Origin: an uncultured Arenicella sp.
Lineage (GTDB): Bacteria > Pseudomonadota > Gammaproteobacteria > Arenicellales > Arenicellaceae
Direction: 5' to 3'
DNA length: 64,000 nucleotides
NCBI GenBank assembly: GCA_947499305.1
Contig: CANMNN010000027.1
Span: forward strand, 1-64,000
Position numbers and translations under genes: made by a program. The notes under the pieces were generated by a model that saw only the letters and a list, made by a program, of their open reading frames with translations, was not told the origin of the DNA and ran no database searches. Below are positions 1 through 8,924 of this stretch, piece after piece; the first letter of the stretch is position 1; each line of letters opens with the position of its first letter.

Positions 1-285
1 TTGCAAGGGTGTCGGTTACTTGGCGCTTACTAAATTGTCACATTACGGTACGAATTCAGTACACACACAAGTTTTTACAACTTTCGCTAAATTAAGCTAA
101 GTTATTGATTCTAAACTGTTACCGATTACGCTTAACTACGCTATCAAGTCGTTGATTAATATAGATTTACGGCTTGAAATCACAACTGAAAATCCCCGTG
201 TCAGCAGTTCGATTCTGTTCCTGGCCACCATTTTTCATTTCTAAACCTAACGGCCTTCTTATCTTAAGGTTCAAGAGCGTTATCT

Positions 286-1389
286 TCACGCTACTACACG
301 ATCCCCATGCACAGAATCAACGCCCCGCATCGACTTCCAGAAAAATGCATTCGGCCAACGGTCTTCTTGCTCATACATTTCTTGGCGGTGAACTAAGTAT
401 TGTTCGTAATCGTTATCCAATTGTTGTTGGTAAGTTTCTAGGCCTTTAACTCGAGACGGCGCGGCGATCGCTTTAGCGGCCAATCTGGCGGTTAACAATG
501 CCTTGTATATTCCAGCTGAACTTAGAGGGTCGAAGGCTGAAGCTGCATCACCTACCGCTAGCCAATTTTTTCCTGTGGCTCGATTCACTCGATAACTTTG
601 AGACGCCGTTACGCCCAAACTATCTGGCCGAAACTTAGCTTTAGCGAGCTTGGGCGCAATAACTTTGGAGGCACTTAACGCAGAGGCCCATCGTGATGCT
701 TTAGATAACTGCAATGACTTAGCCACCTCTGGCCGCGTACCCAGAGCCACCACAACTTGCTCACCGGGAACGGCGGCTGCGTACCACCATCCATAGTGAA
801 CCGCTTCAAGCCAAGTCGAGTGGCCGAGGTCTTCAGTGGGGCAATCAAACCTTGCGTAAAGCGTAACCTGCCGATCGGTGAAATCGCGCTTTATGCCAAG
901 GCGCCGTGACAACAAGGTTTTTCTTCCGGTGGCATCAACGAACATGTCTGCGCTTATGCTTGAGCCATCTGCCAAATCGATTGAGGTAACCTGGTCACCA
1001 CTAAACTGAATATTAGAGGCTGGTTGTCGAACAATACTTGCGCCCTTAGCGCCAGCTTCAGCTAACAACATTCGGTCAAATCGGCTTCTGTCTAGATGCC
1101 AACCACAGCCATGCGGGGAAGTAATAAAATCATTGTGCCCCAAGGTGTCAGCCCCCCACAATGCATGGCTTCCGTAACACTGTAGATGTGCGTCAGCCAA
1201 AAATGAGTTCCATACCTCTAGCTCTTTGAGCAACACATTCGCATCTGGTGGAATTGTTTCGCCAACCCTGTGCTGTGTAAAATTCGATGGTTCCAAAATG
1301 CAAACCCGAGCCCCCTGTGAACACAAATGCAAGGCGGTGGCGCTACCTGCCGCGCCACCGCCAATGATGATTACGTCGTATGTTTTCAT
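286..1389 (-). CDS. lodB: LodB-like FAD-dependent oxidoreductase (quinone cofactor maturation)
   Basis: Flavoprotein of the group that includes LodB, the partner needed to build the cysteine tryptophylquinone cofactor of LodA-type oxidases, probably by oxygenating the tryptophan precursor. Seen: an N-terminal FAD-binding beta-alpha-beta with GGGAAG near residues 10-15, an acidic residue ending the second strand (ILEP), a mid-protein DATGR segment, and a C-terminal GDAASAFDPLSSAG motif that is the second FAD-binding element of the geranylgeranyl-reductase/halogenase-like superfamily. About 367 residues is normal for LodB. I start at the ATG at 1389; the TTG one codon upstream is in frame but less likely. 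It lies 9 bases downstream of the lodA-like stop and is surely cotranscribed, so the neighbour fixes the assignment. Without lodA next door it could only be called an FAD-dependent oxidoreductase. Confidence 0.82.
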   Translation of the reverse strand: MKTYDVIIIGGGAAGSATALHLCSQGARVCILEPSNFTQHRVGETIPPDANVLLKELEVWNSFLADAHLQCYGSHALWGADTLGHNDFITSPHGCGWHLDRSRFDRMLLAEAGAKGASIVRQPASNIQFSGDQVTSIDLADGSSISADMFVDATGRKTLLSRRLGIKRDFTDRQVTLYARFDCPTEDLGHSTWLEAVHYGWWYAAAVPGEQVVVALGTRPEVAKSLQLSKASRWASALSASKVIAPKLAKAKFRPDSLGVTASQSYRVNRATGKNWLAVGDAASAFDPLSSAGIYKALLTARLAAKAIAAPSRVKGLETYQQQLDNDYEQYLVHRQEMYEQEDRWPNAFFWKSMRGVDSVHGDRVVA

Positions 1390-1398
1390 CAAGTTGCT

Positions 1399-3669
1399 CT
1401 AATCACCTTCGGCTTCTGCTTCGGTATAAACCTTATCGGTTGTGAGTATTGGCCAAGGTTGAGACCAATCACTCGGGCCATCCAATAGGCTTTGTACCTC
1501 TAAGAAGAGTTCAGGATTTTTGGGGTCTTCAACAAAGCCTTCAATAGCTTGGCCTTGCATACTCGTTCCAATGTTAAACCAGTTAGTCAGCATGTCCATG
1601 CGCTCTTGATAGCGCCCTACACTCGATGGTCCGTTGGCGTATTCAGGGTCTGGGCTACCGGCTTCCCATTGCGTGCCCGCGCCTCGCACCGAGAAGTGTT
1701 GCTGAGAAACAAATTCATTGTCGTTGTTCTGATAATCTGAGTAGGTGTAAACCGAAACAGGTCGTTGTGCAGGCCAAGACCAGAAAAGCGTTGTGTTATT
1801 TTTTGGGTCTGGAGAAGGAGTATGCGTGGCACAAGAATTGTAATCAGTGTGCCAAGGCAGGGCCATGAATTTGCATAAGTCGCCTGGCTCTACCGAGTTT
1901 TGATTTTGTCGATTTGGCACATAGCCTACTGACAGAAACGGGGTATTAGTGCTCGCTGTGCTGTAATCCAAACCCTTAGCGCCAATACGAAAAGGCCCTA
2001 CATCTGGGTTCTGCCAATCTTGGTTATAAAGATATGGGTCGCGTACAACAAAGGTTAAATCAATACCAGGGCTGAAGCGCCCTCCAAGAAGATTGGTCAG
2101 TGTGTTTTTGTCTATAAGTTCTCCAGCCGTTAGCGTTGTGCCAGTAGGCACAGCTTTGCCTGCGAACCATTGCTCTAAGAAAAAGTACTGAGTGTGGGTT
2201 ACGGTTAGAAAGCTCGCCCCTGTATCACCTAATGCAAGCGGCATTAATGGAGTGCCCGTTCCCAATTCATTGTCCGCTCCTGTATTCGGGTTACGGATAA
2301 AACTTTTTAGGTTAAGGAAAGTTTGTGGGTCCGATTCGGCGGTAATATTATTGATGCGCTGATGAGCACCAATGGCTTTGGCATTCAGATCTGTTGAGAA
2401 CATCTGCAAGTGTGCTGCGCGAAAAGTAGTCCAAACGTCCTCTAGAAAAAACGGTTGATAGCTATCGTTATACGTTGCTCCATCGCCATCGTTGTTTGCA
2501 TCACCGGGAGTGCAAAGCTCTGGTGCAAGCGCAAGACTTGGTTGGCGTAACCAAGAGTTGTAAACCTCGTCCCAAATTGAAACTACATTTCGCACCTGAG
2601 GGGCAAATGATGGATCGGCACAAACCACCCATGCAGGAACGTCTATTTGTTGCGAGCTGTCATCATCGAAAAATACGGTCGCAGAAATTGGTCCATCACA
2701 AGCATCATCAAACCAGCCATCGTTATCGATGTCGTTGTTCAATGGGAATGCTTCATCAGTCCCGTTGTCGACCGTGCCACCAGGATTGTTTTCATTAACG
2801 TTCCATCCCGCAGCGTAGCCAGGTGAACCAATCACGTAGAGACGGCCATCTGCGTCGGTTTCCATAGCGCCTAAACTTTCAAGCGTTGTGTCATTAGGGG
2901 TGTCTAGGTTTTGAAACTTGTCACCAGGAAATTGCGTTGGGTAGTCAACGGTTTCGACGCTGCCATCGCTTTGAGTATAAGAGCAAGCAGAACTGTCAAA
3001 GTTTACTCGAGTGTCAGCACCAAAAGCTCCACCTGACTCTGCTTGCAACGTTTTGGGGCCTGCATCCAAAACCAGGTAAGATCGCCGAGTTTCGTCGTTC
3101 ATTTCATCAATGCTAAGTGGCTCGCCATGGCCAGACTTATACGGATCTTTAGGCAACGGATTTGTTGATGTGCCAAAGTTGCCATTCCGTGTGTTGGGTG
3201 TTGCATTGTCTGCGTAATGCGCTAAGCCGCCCACTCCGTTGTTCCAATCTTTATTGTCTGAAGGGTCTTCGGGAATGATCCAGTTGTTGGCTTTTTTATT
3301 TGCCATGTGCGCTTGCCAAATAATCTTGGTGACGGTTTTACCTCCGATGGTTGCGCCGAGTGTGACCTCAGTTGTTATTCCTTGATATGGGTAAACTCCA
3401 TTTGGAGGCGTATCATAAGCATAGATACGAAAGCGTTGCGCGTGAGGCTTAAGCCGCCCCTGAGAATCGCGCAAGTCTTGGTCTGATACTGGCGAGTAGT
3501 CAGTGGTGCCTTGCTTAGTAGGTAAACCACCGCATATTTCATTGGGGTTAGGGGTAGAAGAACTGACAGGCATTCCTGCTGAAGTCTCTGGAGCAATGAC
3601 ATAGCTGTCAGGCGCGTTACCGCTGCGCGAAATACCAATTGCTGGGTGAATTCTAAGTGTGAGTGTCAT
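1399..3669 (-). CDS. lodA: LodA/GoxA-family quinoprotein, CTQ-dependent amino acid oxidase-like
   Basis: Relative of L-lysine epsilon-oxidase (LodA) and glycine oxidase (GoxA), which deaminate amino acids oxidatively with a post-translational cysteine tryptophylquinone and release H2O2. Seen: the family N-terminus (RIHPAIGISRSGN), no obvious signal peptide (as in LodA), 756 residues, and a C-terminal region with PWHTDYNSC (Cys about 613, Asp four residues before it, matching LodA Asp512/Cys516) followed by FWSWPAQRP (candidate CTQ tryptophan 630 or 632). The substrate cannot be read from sequence; many LodA-like groups have unknown substrates. The gene sits between a CXXCH protein and the lodB-like gene in one minus-strand operon. 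The Cys-to-Trp spacing is much shorter than in LodA itself, suggesting a different subgroup. Confidence 0.85.
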   Translation of the reverse strand: MTLTLRIHPAIGISRSGNAPDSYVIAPETSAGMPVSSSTPNPNEICGGLPTKQGTTDYSPVSDQDLRDSQGRLKPHAQRFRIYAYDTPPNGVYPYQGITTEVTLGATIGGKTVTKIIWQAHMANKKANNWIIPEDPSDNKDWNNGVGGLAHYADNATPNTRNGNFGTSTNPLPKDPYKSGHGEPLSIDEMNDETRRSYLVLDAGPKTLQAESGGAFGADTRVNFDSSACSYTQSDGSVETVDYPTQFPGDKFQNLDTPNDTTLESLGAMETDADGRLYVIGSPGYAAGWNVNENNPGGTVDNGTDEAFPLNNDIDNDGWFDDACDGPISATVFFDDDSSQQIDVPAWVVCADPSFAPQVRNVVSIWDEVYNSWLRQPSLALAPELCTPGDANNDGDGATYNDSYQPFFLEDVWTTFRAAHLQMFSTDLNAKAIGAHQRINNITAESDPQTFLNLKSFIRNPNTGADNELGTGTPLMPLALGDTGASFLTVTHTQYFFLEQWFAGKAVPTGTTLTAGELIDKNTLTNLLGGRFSPGIDLTFVVRDPYLYNQDWQNPDVGPFRIGAKGLDYSTASTNTPFLSVGYVPNRQNQNSVEPGDLCKFMALPWHTDYNSCATHTPSPDPKNNTTLFWSWPAQRPVSVYTYSDYQNNDNEFVSQQHFSVRGAGTQWEAGSPDPEYANGPSSVGRYQERMDMLTNWFNIGTSMQGQAIEGFVEDPKNPELFLEVQSLLDGPSDWSQPWPILTTDKVYTEAEAEGD

Positions 3670-3703
3670 AATAAAATCCTTTAATCATCTGTTTCATTAA
3701 ACT

Positions 3704-3729
3704 AGGAAGGCTGCAGAAACAGCCGTCCT
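3704..3729 (-). terminator. Intercistronic hairpin before lodA-like gene
   Basis: An imperfect inverted repeat with 10-base arms (3704-3713 and 3720-3729, one mismatch, 6-base loop) lies in the 75-base gap between the CXXCH protein gene and the lodA-like gene. On the minus strand it is followed by a mildly T-rich stretch. It could act as a partial terminator or as an mRNA-stabilising 3' end that sets the ratio of the two products. There is no long U-tract, so full termination is unlikely. Confidence 0.4.
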
Positions 3730-3744
3730 TCGAGGCTTGCTAAG

Positions 3745-5130
3745 TTATTTTTTGTCGACTCCCTTTGCTGTGTCGACGTAGATCTGCATTAGGAAATGGC
3801 TGAGGTTCAGCATCGACGGCTTGAGAGGGTCGATACTAGGGTTAGATGGCTGAAACTGTAGCGAGTTGTGACAGGTCAAACAGTTGTCAGCGCCAGCTTG
3901 AGTTTGAGTAAACGTCTCAATCACTGGGTTGGATAAAACGGTTGATCCTGTGAGCTGGTTTTGAAAAGTCACGTTGAGCTTTTTCTGTTGAATTAGCGAC
4001 CACTCGTTTTCATCATCTATATTTGACCAAACTGCGCCTACTTCGCTATATCCGGCAGCGGCAAGCCCAGAAGGAACTAACTCAGCGGCCGATGCATTAA
4101 CTTGGTTTACCGAGTCATTGTTAACCTGATCCTGCGGCAACCTGTCACCATTTTCGAACATTTGACATACTTGAGTCGTCAGCTTCAAGGTTTGCCCATC
4201 ATCATTCAAACGCTGCACTGGTGTTTGCGCTTGATTACAATCAGCGACCGTGGTTCCGGCAGCGATAAACGGGCCCGCCGTTTCAGTAACAACGTTGTCT
4301 GGCTTGCGATCGTCCTTTGTTTGCCCAACAATCGGCGCGATCTCTTTAGGAGAAAAACTAGCCCAAACAGCTTCTGAGTGACCGTTAACCCAACCCACAA
4401 TATGTAAGCCCACTAACGCAACACGCTTGGTGTTGTAAGTTGGATTTTCAGGAACGTGAATCGTGTAGGTTCCGGCGACGGTCGAAGAAGTAAGCTCGGG
4501 TATGCTCGCCATGCGAGTGTAAGCCCCTGGAATATCATCTTCGCTAGAAACCACAGCCCAAGCAGCCTTATATTCTACGTCACCAATTTCGAACAATGAA
4601 TCTTGTGGCGCGGCGGCTATGCCTGCAGCATTAGTCCAACCTTGTCCCGCGATATCCTCAAACATTTGTGGGTTAATATGCTGGCTGTAATAAACAGGGT
4701 AATTATTTTGAGCAACTAAAATACCTGATGTACCGGCTTGGGCGATCGAATCAATTGGATGGTCCGTTTTACCAGCGCGCAAACTAAGCTTAACTTCTTC
4801 GCGAACAGTTTTTGGGTTCCAATTTGAATTTACGGTCTCTTCCATTGTTGGAAAAGTTTCGAACCGCAGTAAGTCGTCGCCCACCCCTTGCATAGCCCAT
4901 AAGAATGCATTCCACGACCATTGATGAAACTGACACTTGGTCTGTGAATTTATTTCCCAAGCCAATTCGGCAGGATCAGGAATATCGCTACCGTTAGGGT
5001 CAGTAAACCAATCACTCGGCAAGGTGCAATCTGCCGGCTCGCCCGCACTTGCAACGTTGGCAGTTGTTGCTCCAAACGTAATGAGTGTGATTAAAGCACT
5101 CGATGCTAGGGATTTTGATATTGATGTCAT
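3745..5130 (-). CDS. Secreted CXXCH (mono-haem type) protein of unknown function
   Basis: I do not recognise the family. The 461-residue product starts with a typical Sec signal peptide (hydrophobic stretch about residues 10-28, cleavage likely near NVASA-GEP). It ends with one c-type haem attachment motif, CLTCH, at about residues 417-421. The mature domain is rich in Trp, Asn and Asp. A strong ribosome site (AAAGGAGC) precedes the ATG at 5130. It is the first gene of the operon with the lodA-like and lodB-like genes. A periplasmic haem protein beside a quinoprotein suggests electron transfer or a role in peroxide handling, but this is inference: LodA-type enzymes normally use O2 directly. 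The CXXCH could be fortuitous, although the CHNS context resembles other secreted haem proteins, including the lipoprotein at 52360-55434. Confidence 0.75.
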   Translation of the reverse strand: MTSISKSLASSALITLITFGATTANVASAGEPADCTLPSDWFTDPNGSDIPDPAELAWEINSQTKCQFHQWSWNAFLWAMQGVGDDLLRFETFPTMEETVNSNWNPKTVREEVKLSLRAGKTDHPIDSIAQAGTSGILVAQNNYPVYYSQHINPQMFEDIAGQGWTNAAGIAAAPQDSLFEIGDVEYKAAWAVVSSEDDIPGAYTRMASIPELTSSTVAGTYTIHVPENPTYNTKRVALVGLHIVGWVNGHSEAVWASFSPKEIAPIVGQTKDDRKPDNVVTETAGPFIAAGTTVADCNQAQTPVQRLNDDGQTLKLTTQVCQMFENGDRLPQDQVNNDSVNQVNASAAELVPSGLAAAGYSEVGAVWSNIDDENEWSLIQQKKLNVTFQNQLTGSTVLSNPVIETFTQTQAGADNCLTCHNSLQFQPSNPSIDPLKPSMLNLSHFLMQIYVDTAKGVDKK

Positions 5131-5525
5131 AAAACCGCTCCTTTAAAGGCTTTTGGATGAAATTAATTACCCAAAGGATTGCTAAAAATACTTAAGAAAT
5201 CTATTTCACCTTATTACACCAACCCTAACTAACTACCGATCATGAAAATCATTTTCCACTCGGGCGCACGTAACCAAGCCTTAAAAATAGCGAGTACTGT
5301 TAGGCAAGCGCTTAGCAAGACAATTCGGAGCCATAAAAATGACTCTAGGCATTCATAAGAAGTAAATCCAATTACTCGAGTACTTGATGCCGCCTTATTG
5401 GCAGGGCCGTCAATGGCTTAGATTTCTTTTTGAAATCGTGTTTCCTTATTAAGGTTTACCACTTTTATAGGAAGTAGTTGAAGCAGCAAAAAGTATCAAC
5501 ACGTGCAACACACTTTGTTGGCGGA
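5131..5525. other. Intergenic region upstream of the CXXCH-lodA-lodB operon
   Basis: A 395-base stretch without a credible gene. It must hold the promoter of the minus-strand operon starting at 5130 and the 3' end of the nucleotidyltransferase-like gene that terminates at 5526. The only symmetry I noticed is a 10-base palindrome (TACTCGAGTA, about 5373-5382), too short to interpret. No clear rho-independent terminator was found. Confidence 0.5.
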
Positions 5526-6746
5526 CTACTTAAAACAGCGTTTAATGAGGGCAATAGGGTACCAAACAAGTGCAGACCCACCCTTGGGCCAATGCTCGAG
5601 CATGGCTTGATCATATTTACAGCGCGCGATGATTGGCGAGACCCAACTTTTTTTACGATTACGGCGTTGAACGTGTTTCAACAAACCTTGCATTTTCTCT
5701 TTAGCACTGAGTGCTTGTTTTTCAAAACGATCGTCCGTTGCCAAAGGGTTACGCTCATTAGAGCGCATCAACAGATCGCGAAACGTAGCCATTAGGCTTC
5801 TGCTGCGTCTTGGGAAAGACTGGCTTTCATTGAAGCGCTCGATCACAAAGTCAGAATACGCATCAGCCTCAGAGACTGGATGACTAAAAAAGCGATTAGC
5901 TAGGCTTATGCTTTGCGTCACCACCTCAAGCACTCCCCACTTTTGCGCTAAACGGGTCACCTGATCGGCATCATAAGCTGGCTGATGCAGAGCGCAGTAG
6001 ATATCCACCAAATATCGCAAACGAAAAAAATGATCCATATGGCCGTGGACACAAACATATACAAATAAGGTCGAAAACGGCATACACGGTATATCCACGC
6101 CATTAACGCTTACGCTCTCAGACTCACTGAGCAAATAATGAGTGTCGACAGGCAAAATAAACTTGTCAGCGAGTCGCCAGTGTAAGTCTAAGCGCTCGCC
6201 GCCGTGCTTTGTTTTCTCCCACCCAATGTCTCGCCAACGGTACCACCTTGAGTGTTGCCTTAAGAATTCGGACAGTTTTACGATGTCTTGGGGCTCACGT
6301 AACACGTACTGGCGGTCTGTAAATACGCTTGCGGCTACCAATAGATCTTGCGGCGCAATAAGCAGGTCAATGTCATCGCAGTACCGTTGCTCGACAAAAC
6401 CGTTATAGAACAACGCTTGTATGTTCACGCCTTTAAACACAATATGTTTGACCCTGCGTTTCGCCAGATCAGATGAAAGTGTCGCTGCTTCTTTCGCTTG
6501 CAATTGATTTATCAGGCTCTCCTTGCGCATGTGCTTCGCCACTTGCTGGCGAAAGCTATCGGAACCTAAGGTATGCTCATCTAGGTAGTACCACAACCAA
6601 GGTATCAGGTTGTGGTAAATGGCCAACATTAGGATGTTGTCCTCATCGTCGACACTAAAAGCACTAAACTCAGGCAATACCTTTCGCTCCACGCGCCAAC
6701 GAACAGTTTGAAGCAAAAATTGCAAATTCGCAGAAAGCTCAGGCAT
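5526..6746 (-). CDS. NTP_transf_5-type nucleotidyltransferase-like protein
   Basis: Belongs to the uncharacterised nucleotidyltransferase family (Pfam NTP_transf_5) that recurs in lasso-peptide and exopolysaccharide gene clusters beside B2 peptidases and HprK-like kinases. Seen: a FKGVNIQALFYNG helix-turn followed by RYCDDIDLLI, the Asp-x-Asp metal-binding strand of the Pol-beta-like fold, then a long helical C-terminal half. I prefer the ATG at 6746, preceded by GGAA, because family members begin shortly before the LQFLLQ helix; a TTG at 6782 would add 12 residues. The nucleotide and target are unknown. It may modify the peptide or a sugar. It reads away from the WcaJ gene, sharing a 285-base divergent region. 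The family call is firm; the function is not. Confidence 0.75.
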   Translation of the reverse strand: MPELSANLQFLLQTVRWRVERKVLPEFSAFSVDDEDNILMLAIYHNLIPWLWYYLDEHTLGSDSFRQQVAKHMRKESLINQLQAKEAATLSSDLAKRRVKHIVFKGVNIQALFYNGFVEQRYCDDIDLLIAPQDLLVAASVFTDRQYVLREPQDIVKLSEFLRQHSRWYRWRDIGWEKTKHGGERLDLHWRLADKFILPVDTHYLLSESESVSVNGVDIPCMPFSTLFVYVCVHGHMDHFFRLRYLVDIYCALHQPAYDADQVTRLAQKWGVLEVVTQSISLANRFFSHPVSEADAYSDFVIERFNESQSFPRRSRSLMATFRDLLMRSNERNPLATDDRFEKQALSAKEKMQGLLKHVQRRNRKKSWVSPIIARCKYDQAMLEHWPKGGSALVWYPIALIKRCFK

Positions 6747-7031
6747 CGTATTCCATAGGTATAATTTTAGCGGAGACTGCAATCATAAACTTAGTTGTCC
6801 CAACAAGAATGTGAATAAAAGGTACAGCAAAACTTTCGTTGGATCTGGTGACGCCATGAGCTACTTGGGATATCAAACTATCACAACACTGGGCTTTTGA
6901 TGAAGGGCTAGACAAGGTAACATCATGGACCTAAGATAGTATTGAGTGTTTTTTCTAAGCTCTTAGTAGTATTTGAAGATTAAAGCATAAAGGGAACGTT
7001 CAACGGGTCGGCCAGCTTCATAGCCATAAGA

Positions 7032-8438
7032 ATGCAACAAAACCAAACCGAAACAAATCGTTTATTTCAGGTTTTTGATATCCTGTGTATTGTGGCCTGT
7101 GCAGTGCTTATGTACCGCATACGCAATTCATTTTGGTATCTTCCCAGTGACTACCAAAAGTTCCTGTTAGTTTTGCTACTGACCACTTTTTATGTCTTTT
7201 CCTGGCGAGACATATATAAACCTCATCGCGGCAGATGGCTGTATAAATCCTTAAGCAACCTAAGCATAGCCTGGCTGATTGTGGCTCTGTGTTTAGGCAT
7301 GGTAACGTTTTTTACAAAATCTGGGGATAGCTATTCACGCCTTTGGTTCATTATGATCTTTCTCAGTAGTTATGGCCTGATGGTCAGCGGCCGAATCGTG
7401 TCTTGGAACTACTCGAAGAACAAAAATGCCCACCAACATAATCAACGAAATGTGGTGATTATTGGTGCCGGTCAATTGGGCAAGCGCGCGTGCGATGCCA
7501 TTCTCGAGGAACACTGGGCAGGGCTCCATTTGGTCAGTCTGTTTGACGACGATGAGGGTATGCGCAACACACAATATCGAGGGATAAACATCAACGGTAA
7601 CGTTGACGAGGCGCTGGCGTTCATCGAACAACAACGCCAACACAGTGAACACGCTGTAAAGGAAGTATGGATCGCGCTACCGTTGAGTGCGGCAGGTAAA
7701 ATTCAACAGTTACAATCCGAGCTTGAAAATACCGCCACTAATGTGTTTTTGGTGCCAGATCTATTTGGTTCCGATTTTTCGCGATACTCGATGGTTGAGT
7801 CAGCGGGAATAACTCTTTTAAACCTTTCATCGACGCCAATCATCGGCGGCTTAGAAAAAGCAAAACGTGCCGAAGACATTATTATTTCACTGTTGATGGG
7901 AGTGATACTGAGCCCTATTCTCTTGGTGACGGCGATTGCCATCAAACTCGAATCCAACGGGCCAGTATTTTTCAAGCAACGTCGCTACGGTTTAGATGGA
8001 AAAGAAATCTTGGTCTGGAAGTTTCGTTCGATGCAGACATCTCAAGACGGTGACCATGTTCCTCAAGCCAGACCCAAAGACAGTCGAACAACGCGAGTCG
8101 GTAGGTTCATTCGCAGGTTTTCCCTTGACGAGTTACCGCAGCTGATAAATGTCTTAAACGGCACAATGTCCCTTGTCGGCCCTCGCCCACACGCCGTAGC
8201 GCACAATGAATACTATCGCGACAAAGTGCATGGCTACATGGCCAGACACAAAATCCGCCCCGGCATGACTGGCTGGGCCCAGGTCAATGGCTGTCGAGGC
8301 GAGACCGAGGTAATTGAAAAGATGCAACGGCGTCTGCGTTACGACTTGGAGTATATTCAAAATTGGTCCATTGCCTTAGACATTAGAATACTCTTCAAAA
8401 CTTTATCAACAGTGATGTTTGATAAAAATGCATACTAA
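7032..8438 (+). CDS. wcaJ: Undecaprenyl-phosphate hexose-1-phosphate transferase (WcaJ-type initiating transferase)
   Basis: Polyprenyl-phosphate hexose-1-phosphate transferase that starts glycan repeat synthesis by loading a sugar-1-phosphate (glucose or galactose in characterised members) on undecaprenyl phosphate at the inner membrane. Seen: about four N-terminal membrane segments (residues about 10-125), a central Rossmann-like nucleotide-binding domain (VVIIGAGQLGKRA near 143-155), a membrane re-entrant helix near residue 285, and the C-terminal bacterial sugar transferase domain with VWKFRSM, RRFSLDELPQL, LVGPRPH and RPGMTGWAQVNG. The length of 468 residues is normal. It opens the plus-strand run WcaJ, B2 peptidase, oxygenase, precursor (9 bases before the B2 gene), tying the peptide genes to glycan synthesis. 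Confidence 0.92.
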   Translation: MQQNQTETNRLFQVFDILCIVACAVLMYRIRNSFWYLPSDYQKFLLVLLLTTFYVFSWRDIYKPHRGRWLYKSLSNLSIAWLIVALCLGMVTFFTKSGDSYSRLWFIMIFLSSYGLMVSGRIVSWNYSKNKNAHQHNQRNVVIIGAGQLGKRACDAILEEHWAGLHLVSLFDDDEGMRNTQYRGININGNVDEALAFIEQQRQHSEHAVKEVWIALPLSAAGKIQQLQSELENTATNVFLVPDLFGSDFSRYSMVESAGITLLNLSSTPIIGGLEKAKRAEDIIISLLMGVILSPILLVTAIAIKLESNGPVFFKQRRYGLDGKEILVWKFRSMQTSQDGDHVPQARPKDSRTTRVGRFIRRFSLDELPQLINVLNGTMSLVGPRPHAVAHNEYYRDKVHGYMARHKIRPGMTGWAQVNGCRGETEVIEKMQRRLRYDLEYIQNWSIALDIRILFKTLSTVMFDKNAY

Positions 8439-8447
8439 AACCTTATT

Positions 8448-8924
8448 ATGGGCATGAGTCTTATTGAAAAGGTACGCTTTATATCTGGCTTACCTCTGCG
8501 AAAAAAGGGCTGGCTGGTCGTATTCACACTATCGTCTTTACTGACTTGGTTTGCGCTACGCTTTATACCTATGCGCAAGTTGGCAAAGATGATGGGGCAT
8601 CATTTAGAAAACAGAACTGTATGTATCCCCGCGGATAGGAAAGACTTACTCATTGCATTAGAGATGGGGCAACTTATGAGTATGGTGGCTAACAATACGC
8701 CTTGGCCCTGTAAGTGTCTTGCGCAAGCGCTTTGTGTAAAGTGGCTACTAAATCGTTACAAGGTACCCTCGATATTACACCTCGGTGCCAAACTCGACTC
8801 CTCACATGAGGCACGTATGCAAGCTCATGCCTGGGTTAATGTGCACGATCACACCGTGATTGGCGGACCTCAGCACCAGCACTATCGTGTGGTTGCCACC
8901 TTCACTTCCCCTGAGTTGATATGA
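8448..8924 (+). CDS. Lasso peptide biosynthesis B2-type leader peptidase
   Basis: Transglutaminase-fold cysteine protease of the B2 family (Transglut_core3) that removes the leader from lasso-type precursors. Seen: the catalytic Cys in PWPCKCLAQAL (about residues 85-95), followed by VPSILHLGAK and then the His in QAHAWVNV and VIGG; this order of Cys, His and a third acidic or Asn residue is the family pattern. One hydrophobic helix lies at residues 21-40, common in stand-alone B2 proteins. The length of 158 residues is typical. The stop codon overlaps the next start by 4 bases (ATGA), so translation with the oxygenase is coupled, and the precursor gene follows. It should work with the PqqD-type B1 protein encoded at 43355-43648. 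Confidence 0.85.
   Translation: MGMSLIEKVRFISGLPLRKKGWLVVFTLSSLLTWFALRFIPMRKLAKMMGHHLENRTVCIPADRKDLLIALEMGQLMSMVANNTPWPCKCLAQALCVKWLLNRYKVPSILHLGAKLDSSHEARMQAHAWVNVHDHTVIGGPQHQHYRVVATFTSPELI

Noticed and set aside
5373-5382. 10-base palindrome TACTCGAGTA as operator
   Set aside because: Too short, not near a start codon, and expected by chance at this length.
6747-7031. JUMPstart/ops element upstream of wcaJ
   Set aside because: No GGCGGTAG-type sequence was found in the leader; only weak promoter-like boxes.
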